Source of the DNA: Flavobacterium branchiicola
GTDB lineage: Bacteria; Bacteroidota; Bacteroidia; Flavobacteriales; Flavobacteriaceae
Assembly (NCBI RefSeq): GCF_018383905.1
Contig: NZ_JAGYWA010000001.1
Coordinates: 248,001 to 312,000, forward strand
Direction of reading: 5' to 3'
Length of the DNA: 64,000 bases
A model generated the notes under the pieces. The model saw nothing but the letters and a program-made list of their open reading frames with translations. It was not told the origin of the DNA and searched no databases. The position numbers and the translations under genes were made by a program. Each line of letters starts with the position of its first letter. The stretch's first letter is position 1. Shown here one piece after another: positions 18,046 through 25,701 of this stretch.

Positions 18046-18053
18046 TACTTTTG
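18046..18053 (+). promoter_or_regulatory. -7 box of pruA
   Basis: TACTTTTG matches TAnnTTTG. It leaves an untranslated leader of roughly 65 nt before the ATG at 18128. No TTG at the standard spacing. Confidence 0.5.
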
Positions 18054-18127
18054 TGCAGCGTTAGATTATTCGTAACAAATCGAATATATCTAACTTTAAA
18101 TTATCTAATAATCTAATTTTAAATAAC

Positions 18128-19753
18128 ATGCTTAAAGGATTTTTTCATGTACCAAAAGCGGTAAACGAGCCTGTAAAAAGCTACGCACCGAATTCACCAG
18201 AAAAGGCAGCTGTTCAGGCAGCTTATACTACAATGTGGAATTCTCAAATTGATGTTCCTTTGCACATTGGAAGCGAAGAAATCAGAACTGGAAACACAAG
18301 AAATATTACTTCTCCACACGATCACAAACATATCGTTGGAAAATACCATTTAGCTGAAAAACAACATATCGAAAAAGCGATTGCAAATGCACTTGAATCA
18401 AGAAAAGCATGGGCAAACATGGCATGGGAACAACGTGCTGCTATTTTCTTAAAAGCTGCTGAACTTATCGCCGGACCATACAGAGCACGTATTAATGCAG
18501 CTACAATGATTGGTCAGTCTAAAAATATTCACCAGGCAGAAATCGATGCTTCTTGCGAATTAATCGACTTTTTACGTTACAATGTTGAGTTTATGACTCA
18601 AATTTATAACGACCAGCCAAAATCTGATTCTTCTGTTTGGAATCGTTTAGAGTACAGACCTTTAGAAGGTTTTGTATACGCAATTACTCCATTTAACTTT
18701 ACTGCTATCGCTGCAAACCTTCCTGCAAGTGCTGCAATGATGGGTAACGTTGTCGTTTGGAAACCAAGTGACAGCCAGGTATTTTCTACAAAAATCATTT
18801 TGGATGTTTTCAAAGAAGCTGGAGTTCCTGATGGAGTTATCAACGTAGTTTTTGGAGATGCTTTAATGATTACAGATACTGTTTTAGCTAGCCGTGATTT
18901 TGCTGGTGTTCACTTTACAGGATCAACTCACGTATTTAAAGATATCTGGGCTAAAATTGGAGCAAACATTCACAACTATAAAACATACCCAAGAATCGTT
19001 GGTGAAACTGGAGGTAAAGATTTTATCATTGCTCACCCAAGCGCTAATGTAAAACAAGTAGTAACAGGAATTACTCGTGGAGCATTTGAATTCCAGGGAC
19101 AAAAATGTTCTGCTGCATCAAGAGCTTATATCCCACAAAGTTTATGGCCAGCGGTAAAAGAACAATTAATTGCTGATGTAAAATCTATGAAAATGGGTTC
19201 TCCGGAAGATTTCGGAAACTTTATTACAGCAGTTATTCACGAAGGTTCTTTTGACAAATTAGCTAGCTATATTGATCAGGCTAAAAAAGATGCTGATGCA
19301 GAAATCATCGTTGGAGGAAACTACGATAAATCTGTTGGATACTTTATTGAGCCAACGGTTATTGTAACGACAAATCCAAAATATACTACAATGGAAACTG
19401 AGTTGTTCGGACCAGTTATCACTATTTATGTTTACGAAGATGCTAAATGGGAAGAAACTTTAGAATTGGTAGACACTACTTCTGAGTATGCTTTGACAGG
19501 AGCAGTTTTCAGCCAGGATCGTTACACTATCGAAGTAGCTACAACTAAATTGCAAAACGCTGCTGGTAACTTCTATATTAACGACAAACCAACTGGAGCA
19601 GTTGTTGGAATGCAACCATTTGGTGGTGCAAGAGCTTCTGGAACTAACGATAAAGCTGGTTCTGCATTAAACTTATTGCGTTGGGCATCTCCTAGAACTA
19701 TAAAAGAAACTTTTGTAACTCCAGAAGATTACAGATATCCATTTTTAGGTTAA
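18128..19753 (+). CDS. pruA: L-glutamate gamma-semialdehyde dehydrogenase (1-pyrroline-5-carboxylate dehydrogenase)
   Basis: A 541-aa aldehyde dehydrogenase that oxidises glutamate semialdehyde to glutamate with NAD, the second step of proline catabolism. Family evidence: ITPFNFTAIAANLPASAAMM, VHFTGSTHVFK (NAD site), the general base region VGETGGKDFI, and catalytic Cys327 in FQGQKCSAAS. The C-terminus GMQPFGGARASGTNDKAG is typical. The length fits the stand-alone enzyme found in Bacteroidota and mitochondria rather than the bifunctional PutA. Proline dehydrogenase is not in the window. A strong terminator follows. Confidence 0.95.
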   Translation: MLKGFFHVPKAVNEPVKSYAPNSPEKAAVQAAYTTMWNSQIDVPLHIGSEEIRTGNTRNITSPHDHKHIVGKYHLAEKQHIEKAIANALESRKAWANMAWEQRAAIFLKAAELIAGPYRARINAATMIGQSKNIHQAEIDASCELIDFLRYNVEFMTQIYNDQPKSDSSVWNRLEYRPLEGFVYAITPFNFTAIAANLPASAAMMGNVVVWKPSDSQVFSTKIILDVFKEAGVPDGVINVVFGDALMITDTVLASRDFAGVHFTGSTHVFKDIWAKIGANIHNYKTYPRIVGETGGKDFIIAHPSANVKQVVTGITRGAFEFQGQKCSAASRAYIPQSLWPAVKEQLIADVKSMKMGSPEDFGNFITAVIHEGSFDKLASYIDQAKKDADAEIIVGGNYDKSVGYFIEPTVIVTTNPKYTTMETELFGPVITIYVYEDAKWEETLELVDTTSEYALTGAVFSQDRYTIEVATTKLQNAAGNFYINDKPTGAVVGMQPFGGARASGTNDKAGSALNLLRWASPRTIKETFVTPEDYRYPFLG

Positions 19754-19786
19754 TACTTGTTTCAAGTTTAAAACTTACAAACATAT

Positions 19787-19821
19787 AAAAGCCGAATCTT
19801 CTACAGATTCGGCTTTTTTTA
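19787..19821 (+). terminator. Terminator of pruA
   Basis: 13-bp stem AAAAGCCGAATCT (19787-19799) with AGATTCGGCTTTT (19805-19817), a 5-nt loop, and a run of T. Confidence 0.9.
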
Positions 19822-20091
19822 TCTATTTCATTTATTTTCAGAAAGATACTTATTCCAAAATAAACTAATTTCCAGAATCCTTTTTTACGAATTTACCTTA
19901 TCTGATTTCACTATTAGAATCATAAAATTAAAATTGTAATATTTTTCCTATATATTTAATTATCAACACATTAAAGAACTAAAAAACCTTATTTTAATAT
20001 TCTTAAATCTTTTTCTTCCATTACAAAAAAGCTCATCACTCTAAATTTGTACCCGTTAACAAATTAAATGCAATACACATAAACAGCATAA
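19822..20091 (+). other. Intergenic region with a likely -7 box for the 244-aa gene
   Basis: 270 bp of A/T-rich DNA without an open frame of note. TAAATTTG at 20042-20049 matches the -7 consensus, 42 nt before the next gene; no matching TTG. Confidence 0.45.
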
Positions 20092-20826
20092 ATGATGAGA
20101 AATTTAAACAACATTCCCAAAGTAATATTAAAATCAAAAAGTATTGGGGCTCCAATTAACTTTAAATGGACAAAAAAGAAAATAGATGAACTATTAGACC
20201 CATTAGAAACAACAATAGATCTTGAGAATACTTTAATGCAAATTAACCACAAAGGTTCTATTGGACTAACTGCCGCTTTATTAGAATGGATATATTGGCG
20301 TTTTACCGGATATACGCAATTTACTAACGACACCCAAAAACGAATTGAAGCACTTTGGTGTTCAATAGAAAATCGTGAACAAACTAATCCTTTATTATTT
20401 GACACTGATCTTAAATTTCCAGCTTCAGGCTCTGTTAATGGTGCTTTATGGATTGCACTAATGAACGTGAGAATGATTGATGTAAGATATAGAAAAGGTT
20501 CTTATTATTTACAAAATGAACTTATCGGTTTAGTTTTATTGGCTCGTCATATTACTCCAAAAAAGAAAACATTTGATAATTGGTTTACTCAAACTATAAC
20601 AAATTTAATTCATCTGTATCCTTGCTCATATAAAAATGCAGAACTGGATCAGTCAGACGAAGCTGTATATGACTCTTCAACCGAAGCTGTTATTTCCCGT
20701 GAATTCTTCTTTGACGAGGAATTTGAATATACCATAGAAGCGTCTGAAAACGCTATTCATAATTTTATCAATAATTTAAACCCAAAAGAAAATGCTTTTT
20801 TAAATCTTCCACAAAGAGCCTCATAG
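20092..20826 (+). CDS. Unrecognised 244-aa protein
   Basis: A complete frame with two adjacent ATG codons (20092 and 20095); either may start it. I do not recognise the family. There is no signal peptide or membrane segment. The protein is Trp- and Leu-rich in its middle (ALLEWIYWRFTGYTQF, NGALWIALMNVRMIDVRYRK), suggesting a helical globular domain, and has an acidic tail (SREFFFDEEFEYTIEASENA). It is monocistronic: a -7 box lies upstream and a strong hairpin lies downstream, facing rsmG. Codon use looks like its neighbours, so recent transfer is not indicated. Confidence 0.75.
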   Translation: MMRNLNNIPKVILKSKSIGAPINFKWTKKKIDELLDPLETTIDLENTLMQINHKGSIGLTAALLEWIYWRFTGYTQFTNDTQKRIEALWCSIENREQTNPLLFDTDLKFPASGSVNGALWIALMNVRMIDVRYRKGSYYLQNELIGLVLLARHITPKKKTFDNWFTQTITNLIHLYPCSYKNAELDQSDEAVYDSSTEAVISREFFFDEEFEYTIEASENAIHNFINNLNPKENAFLNLPQRAS

Positions 20827-20853
20827 TTGTAATATTTTTTATTTTTGATTAAA

Positions 20854-20891
20854 AATAACCCGGTCAGAATATATACTCTAACCGGGTTATT
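20854..20891. terminator. Bidirectional terminator between the 244-aa gene and rsmG
   Basis: Perfect 11-bp stem AATAACCCGGT (20854-20864) with ACCGGGTTATT (20881-20891), 16-nt loop, between convergent genes. Confidence 0.8.
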
Positions 20892-20909
20892 GATTTTATA
20901 TCGTTCAGC

Positions 20910-21539
20910 TTAAACTTTAAACTTCAAAGGAAGATGAACCACTTTTTTGGTTTCAAAAAATTCATCTTCAAATATTTCCGCCAAATCGTACAGTGTTGCA
21001 TTTGGAAAATCTTTTAGCTCTTCGGCTAAATCACCTCCTTTTAAATATAGGATTCCATTTTTTAAAGCATGTTTATTTTGCTTTTTGATTTTATCTTTAA
21101 TCCAGGAAACAAAATCAGGCATATTCGTAACAGCACGACTTACAATAAAATCGAAATCACCTTTTACCAATTCTGCACGTTTTTGTTCTGCTTTTACGTT
21201 TTTTAATTCTAATGCATCAGCAACACCTTGCACTACTTTTATTTTTTTCGCAATAACATCAATCAGATAAAAACGTGTTTCAGGGAAAAGAATTGCTAAT
21301 GGTATTCCCGGAAATCCACCGCCGGTTCCAACATCCAAAACTGTTGCTCCGGGTTCAAACTTCATGATTTTAGCAATTCCTAAAGAATGTAAAATGTGTT
21401 TAGTATATAAGGAATCAATGTCTTTACGCGAAATCACATTGATTTTTTCATTCCAATCGTGGTATAAAAAGTCTAATTTTTGAAATTGTTCGATTTGAAG
21501 ATCGGTCAAATCAGGAAAATATTTCAATATCTCATCCAT
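20910..21539 (-). CDS. rsmG: 16S rRNA (guanine-527-N7)-methyltransferase
   Basis: A 209-aa protein, the usual length of RsmG/GidB, which methylates G527 of 16S rRNA using SAM. Seen: HDWNEKINVISRKDIDSLYTKH (residues 28-49, split motif), KHILHSLGI, VLDVGTGGGFPGIPLAI (SAM motif I), FYLIDVIAKKIKVV and FDFIVSRAVTNMPDF. It is divergent from the desaturase gene. No mnmG partner is adjacent, unlike the common gidAB arrangement. Confidence 0.96.
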   Translation of the reverse strand: MDEILKYFPDLTDLQIEQFQKLDFLYHDWNEKINVISRKDIDSLYTKHILHSLGIAKIMKFEPGATVLDVGTGGGFPGIPLAILFPETRFYLIDVIAKKIKVVQGVADALELKNVKAEQKRAELVKGDFDFIVSRAVTNMPDFVSWIKDKIKKQNKHALKNGILYLKGGDLAEELKDFPNATLYDLAEIFEDEFFETKKVVHLPLKFKV

Positions 21540-21646
21540 TGCTCTAAATTTTTAACAAAAGTACTACTTTACGATTGAAATATTTAACTCAATTTTGCAA
21601 ATTGAAAATTTATAATAATTACCTTTGAAAACTATTTAAATTAATT

Positions 21647-22744
21647 ATGAATAACACTGCACCAACATTTGCAAGGCAAGACAATTTGAAATTTTTTAGA
21701 ACACTTAACTCTCGTGTAAACAATTATTTCAAAGAAAATAACATTCAGAAAACAGGAAACTGGAAGTTACACTTAAAAGCCGTTATTCTTTTTGCTGTTT
21801 TTCTTACTCCATACTTTTTAATCCTTACGCTAGACATGCCATTTTGGGTAATGTTACTATTATCAATCGTAATGGGTATTGGAATGGCCGGAGTTGGAAT
21901 GAACGTAATGCATGACGGAAATCACGGATCTTATTCAAACAAAAGCTGGATTAACAAAATAATGGGCGGCACGATTTATGTCTTAGCTGGAAATGTTTAC
22001 AACTGGCAAGTTCAGCATAATGTGTTGCACCATACGTATACCAATATTCCCGGACACGATGAAGATCTTGATGCAGGAAGAATTATTCGTTTTACAGAAC
22101 ATGCAGAATGGCATAGTTTTCACCGTTTTCAGCATTATTATTCGGTATTCTTATATGGTTTATTAACTTTCAATTGGGCCATCACAACCGATTTTAAGCA
22201 AATGCGTAATTACCTGAGAAGAAAATTGTCTTACGGAGAGCCAAAAAGTCCAAAAATTCTTTGGACAACTTTAATTATAACAAAAATCATCTATGTATCA
22301 ATCTGGATTGTATTGCCAATCGTAATTGGAATTACATGGTGGAAAGTAGTTCTTGGATTTTTTGTAATGCATTATACAACTGGATTAATCTTAAGTATTG
22401 TATTTCAACTAGCACACGTTGTTGATCATACTACTAATCCGGAACCAAATGAATTAGGAGAAATGGAAAATACATGGGCAATTCACCAATTATATACTAC
22501 AACTAATTTTGCTCCAAAAAATGCAATTGTAAACTGGTATACAGGAGGTTTAAATCATCAGATCGAACACCATATTTTTCCAAATATTAGTCATATTCAT
22601 TATGGTAAAATTGCAAAAATCGTAAAAGAAACCGCGCAAGAATGCAACTTACCTTATTACGAATACAAAACAATGGGAAGTGCAATTATTGCTCACTTTA
22701 AGCATTTACGAGATCTTGGTATGAAACCAGAATTATCACTTTAA
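21647..22744 (+). CDS. Membrane fatty acid desaturase (acyl-CoA/acyl-lipid type)
   Basis: A 365-aa integral membrane di-iron enzyme. Three histidine boxes are visible: HDGNH (His89-His93), HNVLHH (His124-His129), and NHQIEHH near residue 303. The QxxHH form of the last box is typical of front-end or delta-6-like desaturases. Hydrophobic stretches lie at about 44-62, 66-85 and 220-260. It would introduce a double bond into membrane fatty acids, probably for cold adaptation; regiospecificity cannot be read. TACCTTTG at 21620-21627 is a plausible -7 box. Confidence 0.9.
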   Translation: MNNTAPTFARQDNLKFFRTLNSRVNNYFKENNIQKTGNWKLHLKAVILFAVFLTPYFLILTLDMPFWVMLLLSIVMGIGMAGVGMNVMHDGNHGSYSNKSWINKIMGGTIYVLAGNVYNWQVQHNVLHHTYTNIPGHDEDLDAGRIIRFTEHAEWHSFHRFQHYYSVFLYGLLTFNWAITTDFKQMRNYLRRKLSYGEPKSPKILWTTLIITKIIYVSIWIVLPIVIGITWWKVVLGFFVMHYTTGLILSIVFQLAHVVDHTTNPEPNELGEMENTWAIHQLYTTTNFAPKNAIVNWYTGGLNHQIEHHIFPNISHIHYGKIAKIVKETAQECNLPYYEYKTMGSAIIAHFKHLRDLGMKPELSL

Positions 22745-22815
22745 ACTAAAAAATCTATTAATAATTAACCCTCCTTGATTGGCGTAGAAAATTAAGGACA
22801 TTCAAAAAATTTATA

Positions 22816-24006
22816 ATGAATCATATTCTTTCGGACAGAATCAACAACTTAGCAACTTCACAAACATTAGCAATGGCTGCTTTGGCCCGCGAATTAAAAG
22901 CACAAGGAAAAGACATTATTAGTTTAAGCTTAGGTGAACCTGATTTCAACACACCTGATTTCATTAAAGAAGCTGTAAAAAGAGCAGTAGATGAAAATTA
23001 CAGTACTTATTCTCCAGTAGAAGGTTATTTAGAATTAAGAGAAGCAATTTGCAGAAAATTCAAAAGAGACAACAACTTAGAGTACAAACCAACTCAAATC
23101 GTTGTTTCTACAGGAGCAAAACAATCATTATACAACATTGCACAAGTAATGTTAAACGACGGTGACGAGGTTATTTTACCAGCACCTTACTGGGTTTCTT
23201 ATTTCGAAATCGTAAAACTTTCAGGCGGAGTTCCGGTTGAAGTTCCAACATCGGTAGATACTGATTTCAAAATCACTCCAGAACAATTAGAAGCTGCAAT
23301 TACACCAAAAACAAAAATGATGTGGTTCTCTTCTCCTTGTAATCCATCTGGATCTGTATACAGCAGAGAAGAATTAACAGCGCTTGCAAAAGTTTTAGAA
23401 AAACACCCAAATATATATGTAGTTGCAGACGAAATTTATGAGCACATTAATTTCTCAGGAACATTCTGCAGTATCGGTTCAATCCCGGGAATGTTAGAAA
23501 GAACAATTACTGTAAACGGGGTTGCAAAAGCATTTGCAATGACTGGATATAGAATTGGTTATATCGGTGCTCCAGAATTTATCGCAAAAGCGTGTACAAA
23601 AATTCAAGGACAAGTAACTTCTGGTGCAAACTCTGTAGCACAACGTGCTACAATCACTGCTGTTGATGCTGATCCTAGCGTATTAAACGAAATGGTTAAA
23701 GCTTTCCACGGTCGTAGAGATTTAGTAGTTGGATTATTAAAAGAGATTCCAGGTGTTAAAATCAACGTTCCCGAAGGAGCTTTCTACGTTTTCCCAGACG
23801 TTTCTTCTTTCTTCGGAAAAACATTAAGAGGAACTGAAATTAAAGATGCAAACGATGTTTCTATGTATCTTTTGGCAGAAGCAAACGTTGCAACAGTAAC
23901 AGGAGACGCTTTTGGAAATCCAAACTGTATTCGTTTCTCTTACGCAACAAGCGACGATATCTTAAAAGAAGCATTACGCAGAATCAAAGAAGCTTTGACT
24001 GCATAA
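22816..24006 (+). CDS. Class I pyridoxal-phosphate aminotransferase (aspartate aminotransferase-like)
   Basis: A 396-aa cytoplasmic enzyme of the aspartate aminotransferase Ib type. Motifs: ISLSLGEPDFNTPDFI, STGAKQSLYNIAQV, PAPYWVSYFEIV, SSPCNPSGSVYSREEL, VVADEIYEHI and the PLP lysine Lys238 in NGVAKAFAMTGYRIGY, with the substrate-binding Arg in CIRFSYATS. It probably transfers amino groups between aspartate and 2-oxoglutarate, though aromatic or prephenate activity occurs in this subgroup. A terminator hairpin and a dispersed repeat follow. Confidence 0.93.
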   Translation: MNHILSDRINNLATSQTLAMAALARELKAQGKDIISLSLGEPDFNTPDFIKEAVKRAVDENYSTYSPVEGYLELREAICRKFKRDNNLEYKPTQIVVSTGAKQSLYNIAQVMLNDGDEVILPAPYWVSYFEIVKLSGGVPVEVPTSVDTDFKITPEQLEAAITPKTKMMWFSSPCNPSGSVYSREELTALAKVLEKHPNIYVVADEIYEHINFSGTFCSIGSIPGMLERTITVNGVAKAFAMTGYRIGYIGAPEFIAKACTKIQGQVTSGANSVAQRATITAVDADPSVLNEMVKAFHGRRDLVVGLLKEIPGVKINVPEGAFYVFPDVSSFFGKTLRGTEIKDANDVSMYLLAEANVATVTGDAFGNPNCIRFSYATSDDILKEALRRIKEALTA

Positions 24007-24026
24007 TTCAAATATAAGTTTTTATT

Positions 24027-24080
24027 AAAACGGCTTAAGGTTCAAAAGTTTCATCACTTTTATACTTTAAGCTGTTTTTT
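24027..24080 (+). terminator. Terminator of the aminotransferase gene
   Basis: AAAACGGCTTAAGG (24027-24040) pairs with CTTTAAGCTGTTTT (24065-24078) through 14 pairs, two of them G-T, extended by AAAAGT/ACTTTT inside, followed by T residues. Confidence 0.75.
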
Positions 24081-24095
24081 TATGGAAATTAATTT

Positions 24096-24221
24096 GGGCG
24101 TGTGCTTGTCCCGATAGCTATCGGGAGGCTATCCACATCAAGTCCTCGCACTTCCTTCGTCAGGCTGTGGGCTTTCCACTACTATCCCTCACGCAAAATG
24201 ATATGCGAGAAATATCATTTT
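24096..24221 (+). repeat. Dispersed ~125-bp GC-richer element, copy A
   Basis: Begins GGGCGTGTGCTTGTCCCGAT, with a perfect 16-bp palindrome CCCGATAGCTATCGGG at 24110-24125. It then shares GGCTATCC, AAGTCCTC, GTCAGGCT, GGGCTTTCCACT and CTATCCCTCACGCAAA with copy B at 27615. It starts 90 bp after a stop codon. No transposase is nearby. Probably a non-coding mobile or structural element typical of Flavobacterium genomes. Confidence 0.88.
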
Positions 24222-24388
24222 AAAACAAAAATATGACACATCTATAATTTGTGAAATTGATAGCAAACAAAAAACAGTTTCAAAATTCCCATTCCACAAT
24301 ATTATAAAACCCCAGATGAAATCCTGTAAAACAAAGCACCTTAGAAATTACAAACTTTGTAATATATTAATTTCAAAAATTACAGGTC
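24222..24388 (+). other. Leader region of the DUF2383 gene
   Basis: About 167 bp, A/T-rich, between the dispersed repeat and the DUF2383 start. No certain promoter and no open frame were seen. Confidence 0.4.
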
Positions 24389-24844
24389 ATGACAAATACA
24401 GATGAAACCACAACAGAAACAGTTAAAACACTGGAAGGATTAATTTCAATTCTTGAAGATGGAAAACTAGGATATACCAACGCCGCCGAGCACGTAGAAA
24501 ATCTCGCCATAAAAGCCGATTTCCTAGATTATGCCCGCGAACGTGCTTTGTTTATTGTAGAATTACAGGACGAAATCAATAAACTAGGAAAATCAACAGA
24601 CACTTCCGGCGGAGGCCCGTTAGGAACTCTACACCGCGCCTGGATAGACATCAAATCATCTTTCACTGGTGGCGATACAGAAGCTATCATCAACGCTTGT
24701 GTAACCGGAGAAGAAGCCGCTATAGAAAAATACAAAATGGCTCTCGAAGAAAACCATCTTGAACACAGTCAGGTATTTATTGTATCTAAACAATTAAACA
24801 GTATTCAAAATACTTTATCACAAATTAAAATGAGAGCGAATTAA
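24389..24844 (+). CDS. DUF2383 (PA2169-type) four-helix-bundle protein
   Basis: A 151-aa protein without signal peptide. The pattern TVKTLEGLISILEDGKLGY, then EHVENLAIKADF, ELQDEINKLGKS, GPLGTLHRAWIDIKSSF and CVTGEEAAIEKYKMAL fits the DUF2383 ferritin-like helical bundle. Members are often stress-induced; no catalytic role is known. The helices carry regularly spaced Glu and His but a full di-iron motif is not evident. It has its own terminator. Confidence 0.88.
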   Translation: MTNTDETTTETVKTLEGLISILEDGKLGYTNAAEHVENLAIKADFLDYARERALFIVELQDEINKLGKSTDTSGGGPLGTLHRAWIDIKSSFTGGDTEAIINACVTGEEAAIEKYKMALEENHLEHSQVFIVSKQLNSIQNTLSQIKMRAN

Positions 24845-24869
24845 TCATATTAAAACTTTTAATTTTAGA

Positions 24870-24905
24870 AAAACTGCTTGATCATCTGATTGAGTAGTTT
24901 TTTTT
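24870..24905 (+). terminator. Terminator of the DUF2383 gene
   Basis: 14-pair stem (AAAACTGCTTGATC with GATTGAGTAGTTTT, three G-T pairs), a 4-nt loop and a T run to 24905. Confidence 0.85.
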
Positions 24906-24965
24906 ATTTATAATTCAGAAAAATTCTTATTTTCGCCGCGCCGTTTCAATAAATCAAAAAAATAT

Positions 24966-25556
24966 ATGACATTAACTTTGCGTTATTTTATTACTCTTGT
25001 TTTTATAATATTATTTTCATGTTATTCAAAAGCCCAATCAACAGGAAAATCCATTAAAGCCTCAATAGGTTACGGATCAAGCAGTTCTTATTATATTGAA
25101 AATTATGGAAGTCAAGAAGAAGTAGATGTTATGGGTGGCGGACTTTATCTTCAAGGTGAATATATTATAGGAGTAAAATCATGGTTAAGTGTAAGACCCT
25201 ATGCTGGTGCAATCTTTGAATCTGTCAATAAAAATCAAAATATACAAAACCAACCTCAATACAAAGTAACAACTAATGCTTTTCTGCTAGGAGGAAAAGT
25301 TCGCCTTTGTGCACCAATACCATGGGTTGCTCCATTTATTGAAGGAGGTATTGGAGTTTCAATAGGTAAATTTGAAACCATTACACCTGGAGTTAACTTC
25401 GACAAAAGCGACGCTTTATTGCATATTCCATTTAGTATTGGATTAGCCATAGGCAGACATAATAGTTTCGAAATTGGTATTTCCGGCTACTTTCATCCCG
25501 CTGCAAAACAGTCAACAGGAGTATTTGCCGTAGGTTATAATTTCCCTCTCGATTAA
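24966..25556 (+). CDS. Small outer-membrane beta-barrel protein
   Basis: A 196-aa protein. Signal peptide LRYFITLVFIILFSCYSKAQS; the Cys in it is not in a good lipobox context. Eight or so amphipathic strands follow (SIKASIGYGSSSSYYI, GGLYLQGEYIIGVKSWLSVR, PFIEGGIGVSIGKFE), ending FAVGYNFPLD. It fits the OmpA/OmpW-like eight-strand class called outer membrane beta-barrel protein. Function unknown. Confidence 0.75.
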   Translation: MTLTLRYFITLVFIILFSCYSKAQSTGKSIKASIGYGSSSSYYIENYGSQEEVDVMGGGLYLQGEYIIGVKSWLSVRPYAGAIFESVNKNQNIQNQPQYKVTTNAFLLGGKVRLCAPIPWVAPFIEGGIGVSIGKFETITPGVNFDKSDALLHIPFSIGLAIGRHNSFEIGISGYFHPAAKQSTGVFAVGYNFPLD

Positions 25557-25701
25557 TTTAAAGTTCACATTCCCGTTATCTTCATTCCATATTAAGTTAA
25601 CAATTTCAAAAAAATCGCTTCTACACTAGCAAACTCGAATAATTTATTAGACCTTTGCACACTTTTTTCCGTGAATACCACAAAAGGCTAAAGTTTTAGA
25701 A

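Noticed and set aside
20910..24006. An operon linking desaturase and aminotransferase
   Set aside because: 72 bp apart with no functional relation; co-transcription is possible but nothing more can be said.
24096..24221. Riboswitch upstream of the DUF2383 gene
   Set aside because: The conserved block is a dispersed repeat also found after an unrelated gene, and starts nearly 300 bp before the start codon.
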